From: Butyrivibrio sp. AE2015
GTDB taxonomy: Bacteria; Bacillota; Clostridia; Lachnospirales; Lachnospiraceae
Assembly (NCBI RefSeq): GCF_000420825.1
Contig: NZ_ATVR01000006.1
Location: forward strand, 1-64,000
DNA: 64,000 nt
Reading direction: 5' to 3'
Below the pieces are notes generated by a model, which worked only from the letters and a program-made list of their open reading frames with translations, did no database searches and had not been told where the DNA came from. Below are positions 25,681-35,652 of the stretch, piece after piece. Within the stretch, counting starts at the first letter, position 1, and each line of letters starts with the position of its first letter. The position numbers and the translations under genes were made by a program.

Positions 25681-26547
25681 ATGAATGACACCCATGATTT
25701 CCTACTGGAAAAAAGACTTCAAAACGAATCACCGGATTTACATAGACGAGTAACTGACAGTGTAGCTATGCTTTATACTATGCTAGAGTCTTTCCTATCC
25801 TGGTTTCCGGATTTTACTGATCATTCATTATTGCATAGTTTAGATGTTCTGGATTATTCTAATCAAATTCTGGGTGACCAGGTATGGGCTCTTAACACAC
25901 TGGAATGCTATGTTCTTGTGATGGCTTGTTATCTTCACGACGTTGGAATGGGAATATCCCGAAAGGATTTTGAGGTTTTTGAAAAAGAATTGGAATCAAA
26001 GGGAACTCTTAAAAAAAGCCATTCAGTTAACAAAGCTCAGATCATCAGAGAACAACATAATGAGCTCAGTGGAATGATCATCCAAAAATACTCCAAGCTT
26101 TTTGATATTTTTGACAAAGATACTATGTTTGCAATAATTCAGGTTGCAAGAGGGCACCGAAAAACAGATCTTTTTGATGAATTTGAATATCCTAATATGC
26201 AGACAGAAAACGGCGTTATCCGCACGCCTTATTTGGCTGCGGTTATACGCCTTGCAGATGAGATTGACGTCGCATCAAATCGAAATCCGGAACTTCTCTT
26301 TGACCTTTCCAACCTTACTAACCAGAAAGATATAGATGCTTTTGGCACTCACCAATCCATTCGTTCAGTAGAAGTCCGCTCTGACCATATCGAACTTATT
26401 GTATCTCCTACTGAACCTCGTTTTGTCCCATTAATAGAGAATCTGGCAGAAAAAATACGGCAGACACTTACTTATTGCCGTGATGTGGCTCAAAAGCGGT
26501 CAGACCTTTGTATCTATCAGGAAGATGTAAGGATTACAACAATGTAA
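25681..26547 (+). CDS. HD domain-containing protein (HD-CE-like)
   Basis: 288-aa protein with HSLLHSLDVLDY, CYLHDVGMG (HD pair) and a later IRLADEIDVASNRNP, a pattern of HD phosphohydrolase-type domains seen in signalling ATPase-linked HD proteins. AGGAG seven bases before ATG 25681 decides the start over the in-frame ATG at 25651. The last 70 residues are unlike the HD core. Next gene, 78 bases on, is a diguanylate cyclase, so a role in nucleotide second-messenger signalling is possible but unproven. Confidence 0.75.
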   Translation: MNDTHDFLLEKRLQNESPDLHRRVTDSVAMLYTMLESFLSWFPDFTDHSLLHSLDVLDYSNQILGDQVWALNTLECYVLVMACYLHDVGMGISRKDFEVFEKELESKGTLKKSHSVNKAQIIREQHNELSGMIIQKYSKLFDIFDKDTMFAIIQVARGHRKTDLFDEFEYPNMQTENGVIRTPYLAAVIRLADEIDVASNRNPELLFDLSNLTNQKDIDAFGTHQSIRSVEVRSDHIELIVSPTEPRFVPLIENLAEKIRQTLTYCRDVAQKRSDLCIYQEDVRITTM

Positions 26548-26625
26548 AAAGGTCCCAAAAAGTAGTATTATTAATGTATGTAATATAGTTATCATTTTGA
26601 CTTGCAAACGATTAAAGGAGCATAG

Positions 26626-28086
26626 ATGAATACCAACGATGCAGTCAATAGCATTACCAAGGGCATAGGACAATTTAACGCTGAAGCAAGTGTCATAGTA
26701 GACGACGTTTCTCCTTTATTTGACATATCTGCATATCCTGAGGATCAGCATGAACTCTTAATTGAGTGCAACAGACGAATTGAAGAGGCTAACAGCAAAT
26801 ACCGTATAGCCAGATATAAAGAGGATATGTTTGCCAAGGGATTAAAAGCCGGTATGTACTTCTGTACATTTGATCGCAACGAAAACCTGCTGAGCTTTGA
26901 ATTCAACGATGAGACCAGGCAAATGTTGGGCTACGATGGAATCGAAGATCTCCCCAATGAGTTTGACAGTTGGGTCAAAACTCTTGTTCCGCAGGAGCGC
27001 GATGACATCGTTAAATTATTCTGGGATTCAATCCGCATTCACCGCGATCTCCCTGATATTACTCACGCAACCTATCGCATGCAAAAGAAAGATGGAAGCA
27101 TCATCTGGGTCACCGGAGCCGGAAGGTTCATAAGACGCCCTGATGATGGCTCTTTGGAAATCTATATGGGATGCTATCGCGATATTACTGCCCACAAGGC
27201 ACTCAAAGAACATGTAAAAATAATAGAGGCTTTAGGAAGTATCTTCAACTTTTCTTTATATATCGATGTCAGCGATATGAGTTACCGTATGATCAGCACC
27301 AATGAATATGTTGAGAAGGTTCCAAAAGATCCGGACGCTTTCAAATTTTTAAAAGCAAATGTAGACTCATCAGTTGCAGAGAGCTTCCACCAAAGTCTGT
27401 ATGACTGGCTTGATAAGGATAACATCCTTGCCGCTATCAACGAGCATGAATCTACAACAATGGAATTCTACAGCGAAAGTGCTCATCGTTGGTTCAATGG
27501 CGTTTTCATGATAGGTGATCGAAATGAGGATGGCAGCATATCGCACATTGTCTATGGCTGCCTCGATACCACAGACGCCAAGCTGCAAAATCTGGAGCAG
27601 CAGAAAATAATATCAGAATTCGAGGCAGAGATATACATAGACTCCCTGTCCAAGATTCGAAACAGAAAGTTTTTGGATGATAAACTCATCTTTAAACCCT
27701 GTAAAGCTGTTGTCATGGGTGATATCGACCTGTTTAAAAAAGTTAATGACACTGCAGGCCATCAGGGCGGTGATGAAGCAATCGTGAAAGTAGCAAATAT
27801 TTTGGAACATTCCGTACGAAAAGATGATGTTGTCATCCGCTATGGCGGCGATGAATTTATGATGGTCTTTTTCGACATTACAAAACAGGACCTGGAAAAT
27901 AAGCTTTCGCACTTAATAGTTGCTTTAAAAGAAGTTACTATTGAAAATAATCCGGACGTCCATATAACTATGAGTTTCGGCGCTGCATTCGGAACAGAAC
28001 TTGTAAATAACCTGATCAAAACCGCAGATGAAGCTCTTTATGAATCTAAGAAGGTGCGAAATACGTATACCGTGATTGAAATATAA
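26626..28086 (+). CDS. PAS-GGDEF diguanylate cyclase
   Basis: 486-aa cytoplasmic protein. A PAS domain (about 65-190) ends with the motif DITAHKALKEH; a second sensor-like region (about 195-315) follows; the GGDEF domain is at about 330-486 with YGGDEF at 406-411. An RKDD sequence five residues before it is a proper RxxD inhibitory site, so cyclic-di-GMP feedback is expected. Active-site and substrate motifs (DIDLFKKVND) are intact, so it should make c-di-GMP. Convergent with an EAL protein, sharing a bidirectional terminator. Confidence 0.9.
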   Translation: MNTNDAVNSITKGIGQFNAEASVIVDDVSPLFDISAYPEDQHELLIECNRRIEEANSKYRIARYKEDMFAKGLKAGMYFCTFDRNENLLSFEFNDETRQMLGYDGIEDLPNEFDSWVKTLVPQERDDIVKLFWDSIRIHRDLPDITHATYRMQKKDGSIIWVTGAGRFIRRPDDGSLEIYMGCYRDITAHKALKEHVKIIEALGSIFNFSLYIDVSDMSYRMISTNEYVEKVPKDPDAFKFLKANVDSSVAESFHQSLYDWLDKDNILAAINEHESTTMEFYSESAHRWFNGVFMIGDRNEDGSISHIVYGCLDTTDAKLQNLEQQKIISEFEAEIYIDSLSKIRNRKFLDDKLIFKPCKAVVMGDIDLFKKVNDTAGHQGGDEAIVKVANILEHSVRKDDVVIRYGGDEFMMVFFDITKQDLENKLSHLIVALKEVTIENNPDVHITMSFGAAFGTELVNNLIKTADEALYESKKVRNTYTVIEI

Positions 28087-28097
28087 GAAAGCATGAA

Positions 28098-28146
28098 AAG
28101 ACACGAGTTCTAGGGAAGCCCCTCCTAGAATCCGTGTCTTCCTTTT
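28098..28146. terminator. Bidirectional terminator between c-di-GMP genes
   Basis: AAGACACG/CGTGTCTT outer arms (28098-28105, 28133-28140) and TTCTAGG/CCTAGAA inner arms, with T-rich sequence on the plus side and on the minus side (CTTTTC). Confidence 0.8.
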
Positions 28147-28148
28147 AT

Positions 28149-31109
28149 TCAAAATACCAGTTCTTCAAAAACATTCGCAGGCAGTGCCGGTGAAAAATAA
28201 TATCCCTGTATCATTTCACAGCCGCGGGACTTTAGGAATTCAAGCTGTACTTCCTGCTCAACGCCCTCTGCTACCACCGCAAGGTTAAGGTTTCTTGCAA
28301 TATCCAGGATAAGCTCTACGAGACGAACATCCTCTTCCCTTACTTGTGACTCAGCGAGTTTATCAACAAAGCTCTTATCAAGCTTAAGTATGTCAACAGG
28401 CACTGATGATAGCATATGAAGAGACGAATACCCTGTTCCAAAATCATCCATTTCAATGACGTATCCCATATCTCGCAATTTCTTAACAGTTCCGATAAGC
28501 TGGTCTGTATCATCAGTGTAGGCAGATTCTGTAACTTCAAGATGCAGATCTGTTCTATCCAGGCCATTTTGCGCAACAATTCCTTCAAGTGTTTTCACAA
28601 GAGAAGGATCAAAAAAGTCAACTCTTGAGATATTAACAGAAATTGGAATTGCAACTCCATGTTTCTTTTTCCACTCACTGATCTGGCGCGCGGTCTCCCG
28701 CCATACAAATCTATCTACAAGGCCAATTTGCCCGTGTTTCTCAAAAAGTTCGATAAATTTACCGGGTGGTATCATTCCGATTTCATGGTGTTTCCACCTT
28801 ACAAGCGCCTCAGCACTCTCAATTACAGGAGGGTCAACCTGCACGTTATACTTTGGCTGGTAGTAAACCATAAATTCATTATGCAAAAGAGCTGATTTCA
28901 GGTCGTTAAGAAGACGCTGATCAAGGATTTCTTTATCCCTCATCTCCTCATTAAATACCTTTATCATCTCGTGGTTACCGCCACGGAGGAAGCTACATGC
29001 AGACCTTGCTCTGTCAAACATTTCCACAGGCTCAAGTCCAAAGCTATACGGCATAACGCCCATCCTGATGCGGATACTTACATTCTCGGCAAAAATATCA
29101 AGTGCATGCTGAAAACGCTTGTAAATAGCATTGTAATCATCTGTGAAAGTCGAAAAGATATTAAATCTGTCTGCACTGGACCTACACGCTATCCCATTGT
29201 TTTCACCAATAAAGGCCTTAATCTCATCACCAAGAGCTTTTAAGACTTTGTCCCCAAACTCCCATCCATAGAGAGCATTTACTACATGAAACTGCTCAAT
29301 ATTGACCACAATTGCATTATATTCTTTTTCAGGATCATCATTATGCATCCTGTTCGCATATTCCAAAAAGTAGTTTCTGGTATACAGCTTTGTAAGCGGA
29401 TCAAGCTCTGTAGCAGATATAAGTCTCTGACTATCAATTGCCTTTTTATCTGAACGCAGCTTTGTCATCATGAGAAAGATCATGGCTGCACAGATAACAG
29501 TTGTTATGATTGCAAAAGAAATTGCGTTATCCTCAAGATAATCCATGAAAGTAACCTTGTGAACATTTCCGGTATACTTGGAAAGGATTGCCTCCATATC
29601 GCGCGAATCCATGTTATTTATGATCTTATTCATGATCGAATACATTATCTGATCTTCTTTTTCCAGTGCGAAAGCAAAATCCATGTCGTGACCGGTGGCT
29701 AAAAGATCCAGCTTATAGCGCCTTCTTAGCCTGTCATTCTGCGTTATTCTATAGCTGTTCACCATGGCGCAATCCGCTTCTCCAATTGAAACCGCTTTGT
29801 AGCAGGCATCAAGATTATCCTTATGCTCTATTTCCCAGTTCGGGTAGTAGTCCTGAACAAAATTGTCAAAGTTAACATTACCGGAAAGAACAGCTGCTTT
29901 AATTCCCTCTCCGCCAAGTATATCCTTAGAATTTTCCGGATTAACTAAAGCAAATACTTCTGTATGCATGAGGTTTTCCGAACTAAGATAACCCCTGCGC
30001 TCCATTTCATATGGGCTTAAGTTGATAGGAAATACGACATCTATTTCTCCGGCATCCATTGCATTTAACGCGTTATCAGTTGTATCGAAAGGCACTGCTT
30101 CAAATTCAATTTCAGCATTGCTCATCATACCGCTTGCTTCAGACAAAAAGTCCCCAAGGGCTCCTGTCAGTTTTCCTGCGCTTTCATCGCAAAACGGCAT
30201 ATACTTATTTCTATAACCAACGCGGATTTTCCCATGGTCCTTTAGCCACTTTAATTCCTTGTCCGTCAGGTAAGTGTTTGTATTTACAGACCATATATAT
30301 TTTTGGAGAAGCCTTTGACTATAATATGGATCTTCATTTTGAATACTCAATAATGCATGATTAAGCTCATCTAACAGATCAGGCCTATCTTTGCTAACTG
30401 CAAAATAAAATTCCGAGTTGCCAACAGGACATACAGGAACGATATTAGGCCTGTTTCCATAGGATTCAACAGTAACATAGGCATCGATCTGGCCTTTATC
30501 AAGCATCTCAAACCATTCATCAACATTTTTGTCTGAGGCAGTCATAAGTTCAATATCTATGCCATTTTTTCGCGCCCATTCAATGGTAAGCTTTTCCATT
30601 ATGCTATTTTCTTCTGTGGCAACAACTTTTCCGGAAAAAGAACTAAGATCATCCAATGTTATTTCTGTATTACCGGCTCTTACAAAAAAATAGTAAGACT
30701 CCGATCCCATAGGCACACTAGGATAAAGAACTGTCTCCTCTCTCTCTTTCATATAGGAAACATCGCTCAATATGTCAATTTCACCATTTTCAAGCATCCG
30801 ATATAACTCAGGCCATGGAGCCTCCACATATTCATATGTCCATCCGGTATAAGCCACAAGCTTTTGGTGATAATCATAGGCATATCCCATGCGCTTCCCA
30901 AACTCATCCTCATAGCAATATGATGAATCATACCAGCCAATGCGAACCACCTTGTTTTCCTGCATATTGGCAAAAGACGGAATTTCAACCACAAGAGCAG
31001 CACAAATAAGCATGCATGCAACCATAATAATTGCAAACACTCTTGATGCAACTATGCAGATCACCTTAGACTGTGATCTGTTTTGACATAAAAAGTCATT
31101 CTCCCGCAT
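28149..31109 (-). CDS. Tandem solute-binding sensor - degenerate GGDEF - EAL phosphodiesterase
   Basis: 986-aa membrane sensor. Hydrophobic N-terminus (about 18-45), two extracellular SBP_bac_3-type ligand-binding domains in tandem (about 50-275 and 290-510), a membrane helix (about 525-550), a GGDEF-like domain whose signature is replaced by SSADRF (so no cyclase activity expected), and an EAL domain (about 740-980). EAL residues are present: EALVRW, DDFGTGYSSL, KLDKSF, EGVE and QGYYFSPAL, so c-di-GMP hydrolysis is likely. The architecture resembles BvgS-type sensing of small molecules such as amino acids. No good ribosome site precedes the first ATG; the start is uncertain. Confidence 0.88.
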   Translation of the reverse strand: MRENDFLCQNRSQSKVICIVASRVFAIIMVACMLICAALVVEIPSFANMQENKVVRIGWYDSSYCYEDEFGKRMGYAYDYHQKLVAYTGWTYEYVEAPWPELYRMLENGEIDILSDVSYMKEREETVLYPSVPMGSESYYFFVRAGNTEITLDDLSSFSGKVVATEENSIMEKLTIEWARKNGIDIELMTASDKNVDEWFEMLDKGQIDAYVTVESYGNRPNIVPVCPVGNSEFYFAVSKDRPDLLDELNHALLSIQNEDPYYSQRLLQKYIWSVNTNTYLTDKELKWLKDHGKIRVGYRNKYMPFCDESAGKLTGALGDFLSEASGMMSNAEIEFEAVPFDTTDNALNAMDAGEIDVVFPINLSPYEMERRGYLSSENLMHTEVFALVNPENSKDILGGEGIKAAVLSGNVNFDNFVQDYYPNWEIEHKDNLDACYKAVSIGEADCAMVNSYRITQNDRLRRRYKLDLLATGHDMDFAFALEKEDQIMYSIMNKIINNMDSRDMEAILSKYTGNVHKVTFMDYLEDNAISFAIITTVICAAMIFLMMTKLRSDKKAIDSQRLISATELDPLTKLYTRNYFLEYANRMHNDDPEKEYNAIVVNIEQFHVVNALYGWEFGDKVLKALGDEIKAFIGENNGIACRSSADRFNIFSTFTDDYNAIYKRFQHALDIFAENVSIRIRMGVMPYSFGLEPVEMFDRARSACSFLRGGNHEMIKVFNEEMRDKEILDQRLLNDLKSALLHNEFMVYYQPKYNVQVDPPVIESAEALVRWKHHEIGMIPPGKFIELFEKHGQIGLVDRFVWRETARQISEWKKKHGVAIPISVNISRVDFFDPSLVKTLEGIVAQNGLDRTDLHLEVTESAYTDDTDQLIGTVKKLRDMGYVIEMDDFGTGYSSLHMLSSVPVDILKLDKSFVDKLAESQVREEDVRLVELILDIARNLNLAVVAEGVEQEVQLEFLKSRGCEMIQGYYFSPALPANVFEELVF

Positions 31110-31163
31110 ACTAAAATGATAACACTATGTTATAAATTTACGATAAAAACATTATTATATATA

Positions 31164-31207
31164 GATAAAAAGTCCCCTGACTCTAATTGAATTTTTAGAG
31201 CCAGGGG
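31164..31207 (-). terminator. Terminator of the large phosphoesterase gene
   Basis: Arms CCCCTGACTCTAA (31174-31186) and TTAGAGCCAGGGG (31195-31207), one G-U pair, followed on the minus strand by ACTTTTTATC. Confidence 0.85.
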
Positions 31208-31226
31208 GCAGTGTTCCTCTGTTTTA

Positions 31227-34200
31227 TTAGATTAACTGACCTATTTCAATAAGCTGCTTTAAGTACAACAGACCGATAAATCCATTTTTATCAACGTATT
31301 TTGAAAAATCTGTTCCCTTTGGTATGATCAGCCTTGTAAGTTTTCCCTTATACATAAAGTATATTTCCAGGTCAGCATCTACTCCGTTTATTGTCTTTAA
31401 AAGACTCGGCGTAAGATAATCAAGTTTTCCAAGATTTATACCAATTCTTCCTGTATCAGTGACAAATACCTTGTCTGTGATCTGATTACCCTGTCCATCA
31501 ACGATTGAATCACTTATGTATCTGCCGATCTTTATTTCTCCATTCAGATTGTCCTTTTGTAATAAAGAAATGGCGCCAGGAGTAGCATTCCCTGATGTGC
31601 TGTCTGTATTGATCTTCTTTAACGTATCAGCATTTATCTTGTCTAAAAGTTCCAGAGCATCATCCAGGTCTTCTTTTACTTCCTTCTCGGTTTCAACATA
31701 GTCCCTTACAGTAGTTCCATCGTCTTCAATAGGCTCATCAATCTCATCCCAGAAATCATCGTCATCATCATATTCATCATCTTCAAACCAGTCATAATCT
31801 TCTTCATCATCAATTTCGTCATTACCGCCAATATAGTTCCAGCGGGCATAAAGCTTATAAATGTTTGAGAAATCTGAATCTGCTGTAACTAATGTTCCTC
31901 CGTCGGGAGCAGTATACCATCCTGCAAATTCATAGTCTTCCATGGTTGGTGCAATAAGTTTTCCTGCCTTAAACTGCTCAACTGTAAGAGTATTTCTGAC
32001 AATTTCATAATCATCTCCCATGTAGAGATTAATTGTATGGAACTGCCACTTTGAATCATTTGGAATATTGTTGTCCTGGGTCATTGATAGCTGCACTTCA
32101 GCAAAAGCATTTATCAGCTGCTTGGATGCAAAGCTCATGACTGAAGACGCATTGAATCCCGGAAGTGCATTTATTGCCCTTACAATATTTGAAGCAGAAT
32201 TCATTGTTGATGCAAGTCCATTTACGATTGTAATATACATTGATGTCGGCGAAGTAACATCAGTAATAGCTGCAATCGTATTCTGCCCCTCAGGAGCTAT
32301 AGATGTAGATAATATTCCGGCAAGGATAGGATATTTACTGCTTGAGGTTGCATCTCCTATTGCTCCCCATAAAGCTTCATTGAGGTACTTTTCGAATGTT
32401 TCACCTTTAAGAAGTGCCTGGTATTTAGCTCTCTTTTCAGTCTGAACAGAACCCTCATCACCTCTTGCAAATGCCTGCTGGGCATCAATAGCAATATTCA
32501 TTCCGGTTGATGTTGGATCTTTTTCATCAATAGGTTTTGATAGCGCATTTACAAGTGCATTGGATAAAAGAGTAACTACTTCCTTTTGAATTGGTGAACT
32601 CTTGTAATTACTTTCCTTCCATCCATCAACATTAAGATAATTGTTAATGGCTGTAACCATCTTATTAACACCACCGGAAAGGGCAGTAAGATTTACCTTA
32701 AGAGTACCTTTCTCTTCCATAGTGCTGTCTTTTATAGAAACATCATACTTTATAATGCTGTCCTCACTGCCGTCACTTGTTCGAATAGCAGTAATCGACA
32801 CATTTCCGAGATAAGGTATATTAAAATCAGTCGCAAACTTATCATTCTTTCTGGCCAATTCAGTAGTCTGATTAAGTGCATAGTCTCCCAATGAGTCCTC
32901 GGAGTACTTTATCATATTCTTAAGGTACGCCTCAGTTCCTCCCGGAGTCTCTGTTATAGAGTAAGCTATCTCTCTTGCGAAATAATCAATAAACGATCCT
33001 ATGCTTTCCTGCCTGATTCCAGACTTATCATAGCTGTAATCCTGCATACTTCCCTGATAATCGTTGTCAAAGCTTTTTTCCGTCCCGCCGGTAGACACCT
33101 TCCAGCTTGAAGTGTCTACATCTTCGAAATCCTTATCTATAAATGAAGTGTCAATAGAAAAGCTATAAACCGCATCTTTTCCACTACCTGTAATATCAAT
33201 GTTTATCTGTCTCCAGGCAACCGGGTAAGCACACAGAGCTGCTGTCTGAATGTCATAGAGAACATTTCCATTTGCAGATACGAACTTAGCAATATCATTC
33301 GCATGCGAGTGTCCTGTAAGGACTGCAGACATACCGGCATCAGCCAGGGCAGTTGAAACCTGCTCATGATTACCTATGATATACTCAGACATATACGCTG
33401 CAGTAACCTTAGTATCTACAGCACAGTGCGGCATTATTGAATGATGGCACATTCCCAGGACGAGATTTCCTTTCTCTTTGGCTGCCTGAGTCTGCTCAAC
33501 AACCCATTTCAAAAGGCCATCAGAAATATATCCCGCAGTCTTCTGCGCATTTGCATATCTTGAATTAACAAGATCTTCATAGCTGTAGATGCCTGTATCC
33601 ATAACGACAAGCGTAACTCCGTCAGCTATTTCTGTAGCATAGGAAAGTCCGCCATGATTTTGTGCAATAGAAGGATCGTCACCCTGAGGATTATATACAG
33701 TTCTTGTTCCACCCTCACAGTGGTCATTTTCTCCGTATCCAAGTCCTGCAAATACCGTTTTAAAGTCTTCCGGTCCAATTCGCTGAGCCTTGGCAATCTC
33801 CTCGGGTGTCAAATCAGCAGCATAAGAATTATTGATGTCATGGTTTCCGTTAACAACATAGATGCCAACATCCTCCATGCCCTCTTTATTTTTCAGAGCA
33901 TTCAGTTTATCTGCAAGAGCCTGAGCTCCCGAGTATTCACCATTACTTGTAAGATCGCCGCATATCAAAAGGCAATCAGGATCAAATTCAGTAACCTGAT
34001 CCAGTGAAACATTGATGATACTGTCTATTTCTTCAAGCATTCTCATCTCGGTCACGGCTGTTGTATCCATATTCTGGATTCCGTGTCCTTGCTTTTGATC
34101 ATTAGAAACATAATGAGTATCAGACAGGATTGCAATCGATATATGCTGTGTTGCCGGCTGACCATCATCCAGGTCCTTGGAAGAACCTGCTTCTACAAAC

Positions 34201-34934
34201 TGCTGCGGCTGAGCAGTCTCGCCACCACTAGAATCTGACGTAGCTGCTTCAGTCGTTGTAGTTTCTGGTGTCCCTGCTTCAGTGGTAGTATCAGGAGTAG
34301 CAGCCGTTCCTAGCGCCATCACCCTTGGGGCCGCACTTCTGAGCATCATAGTAGCTACAGGTGCATCGCCTTCACCTGCTTCATCGGTAGCTACATTCTC
34401 TATGCCAGGCTGGACTTCACTTACATCCAGCTCAACTGTATCTTTTTCCACTACTTCCTGAACGTCTGTATTTTCTTCGCTCTTTACTTGTTCAGGCGCA
34501 GTTTCGCCCGTTTTTTCATCTTTTATTTCTTCAGGCTCGTTTTCTTCTGTTTCTTCGTCCTTTTTTTCTTCGGATGTTGCTACATCTGAACCCTCATCCT
34601 TTATCTCTTCTGATTTCTTCTCATCCGTCTCATCTTTTTTTTCTTCAACTGACTCATCGTCTGAACCCGCCTCTTTAGTTTCAGACAGAACATCATTTTG
34701 CTCAGCCGGGATGATATTTTCTATATTACTTACATTTTCATCCTTCTCATCAGCAGAATCATCCTGCTTTTCTTCGCCATCAGATGGGGCGTTATCCTCA
34801 TCTGCATCAGCTAATTTTTCTTCATTATTATCCTCATCTACATCATTGGCATAACCAACGACAGACGCCCCTAAAAACATTCCCCAGGACACCGCCATCG
34901 CCATAGTCATTTTTACAGCTGTTTTTTTCTTCAT
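31227..34934 (-). CDS. Large secreted metallophosphoesterase with acidic tracts and InlB-type repeat
   Basis: 1235-aa exported protein. Signal peptide ends near residue 29 (VVGYA-ND). Residues 30-170 are a very Glu/Asp/Lys-rich repetitive tract built on the theme EEKKDE, then a Thr/Ser linker to about 260. The calcineurin-type phosphoesterase domain (about 265-600) has AILSDTHYV, CGDLTSNGEY, NGNHD, CHHS and GHSHAND, all metal-ligand motifs. A long unrecognised region follows, then a repeat with EFAGWYTAPDGGT (Listeria-Bacteroides type), an Asp/Glu-only patch near 1095-1125 and a C-terminal domain. No LPXTG or membrane anchor was seen. It probably acts on phosphoesters outside the cell; substrate unknown. 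AAAGGGA ribosome site. Confidence 0.85.
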   Translation of the reverse strand: MKKKTAVKMTMAMAVSWGMFLGASVVGYANDVDEDNNEEKLADADEDNAPSDGEEKQDDSADEKDENVSNIENIIPAEQNDVLSETKEAGSDDESVEEKKDETDEKKSEEIKDEGSDVATSEEKKDEETEENEPEEIKDEKTGETAPEQVKSEENTDVQEVVEKDTVELDVSEVQPGIENVATDEAGEGDAPVATMMLRSAAPRVMALGTAATPDTTTEAGTPETTTTEAATSDSSGGETAQPQQFVEAGSSKDLDDGQPATQHISIAILSDTHYVSNDQKQGHGIQNMDTTAVTEMRMLEEIDSIINVSLDQVTEFDPDCLLICGDLTSNGEYSGAQALADKLNALKNKEGMEDVGIYVVNGNHDINNSYAADLTPEEIAKAQRIGPEDFKTVFAGLGYGENDHCEGGTRTVYNPQGDDPSIAQNHGGLSYATEIADGVTLVVMDTGIYSYEDLVNSRYANAQKTAGYISDGLLKWVVEQTQAAKEKGNLVLGMCHHSIMPHCAVDTKVTAAYMSEYIIGNHEQVSTALADAGMSAVLTGHSHANDIAKFVSANGNVLYDIQTAALCAYPVAWRQINIDITGSGKDAVYSFSIDTSFIDKDFEDVDTSSWKVSTGGTEKSFDNDYQGSMQDYSYDKSGIRQESIGSFIDYFAREIAYSITETPGGTEAYLKNMIKYSEDSLGDYALNQTTELARKNDKFATDFNIPYLGNVSITAIRTSDGSEDSIIKYDVSIKDSTMEEKGTLKVNLTALSGGVNKMVTAINNYLNVDGWKESNYKSSPIQKEVVTLLSNALVNALSKPIDEKDPTSTGMNIAIDAQQAFARGDEGSVQTEKRAKYQALLKGETFEKYLNEALWGAIGDATSSSKYPILAGILSTSIAPEGQNTIAAITDVTSPTSMYITIVNGLASTMNSASNIVRAINALPGFNASSVMSFASKQLINAFAEVQLSMTQDNNIPNDSKWQFHTINLYMGDDYEIVRNTLTVEQFKAGKLIAPTMEDYEFAGWYTAPDGGTLVTADSDFSNIYKLYARWNYIGGNDEIDDEEDYDWFEDDEYDDDDDFWDEIDEPIEDDGTTVRDYVETEKEVKEDLDDALELLDKINADTLKKINTDSTSGNATPGAISLLQKDNLNGEIKIGRYISDSIVDGQGNQITDKVFVTDTGRIGINLGKLDYLTPSLLKTINGVDADLEIYFMYKGKLTRLIIPKGTDFSKYVDKNGFIGLLYLKQLIEIGQLI

Positions 34935-35063
34935 AAGAAATCCCTTTCATATATAATCAATACATATACCCATCAATGGTATTATCGACTTATAGAAAGG
35001 GATTTTTTACGTCTACTTAATTAAATTTTTCTTAAACTACAATCTGTTTGAAATTTTATTGCA

Positions 35064-35551
35064 TTAGTATTTCATTATTTTTTCCCAATCATCAGCGTCA
35101 ATTTCTTCAAGAATAATATCCAAAAGCTTTGCACTTGAATACGCTGCAAACGGCCTGATATCTCCTTCAGTAGCAGCTTTATTTCCATCAGCAAAATCCT
35201 GGACTGTTTTTATCACCATCCATTTCGTGTTCATAAGATCAGCAGCAGCTGCCAATGCATAAGCTTCCATATCAAGTGCCACCGCATCATCCTGCAGCTG
35301 GGCAATCCGTTCCATTACACTGGGATCATCAACAACAACTACTCCGCTGGCCATGGAATGGAATGATATATTGACGTCCTTCGGTGCCTTTGGATATCCA
35401 TCACAGATTTTTTTTACTATTTCTTTATTATCTGCAATCTACTGGCATCGCCAATATTCAGATTCCTCATCTGCTCCGGGGTACACCCTGTCACCAAAAG
35501 CATCACAACACAGAAAAAAACACTTACTCCTTTTCTAATTATTTTCTTCAT
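35064..35551 (-). pseudogene. Decayed nucleoside phosphorylase/nucleosidase lipoprotein
   Basis: Starting at 35551 behind AAAGGA, the minus strand encodes a lipoprotein signal, MKKIIRKGVSVFFCVVMLLV then TGC, and stops after 44 codons (35417). In another frame the coding resumes as DNKEIVKKICDGYPKAPKD and runs through an intact ORF (35354-35064) with VALDMEAYALAAAA, the conserved Glu-containing motif of MTA/SAH nucleosidase-type PNP_UDP enzymes. A normal protein would have about 150 more residues between signal and this C-terminal third, so the gene has an internal deletion plus frameshift. The 96-aa ORF from 35354 is not a gene in its own right. Confidence 0.7.
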
Positions 35552-35652
35552 AATACGCATCCTTTACTTTTTAACGTATCCGATAGCTGTCTTATAATTA
35601 TACGCTATATTGTATGTTCGTGCGCTTTTTTTAGTGATGTTTAATACTTCTT

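Noticed and set aside
35064..35354. 96-codon ORF as an independent gene
   Set aside because: It begins inside the conserved enzyme core without a ribosome site and is only the C-terminal third of a nucleosidase.
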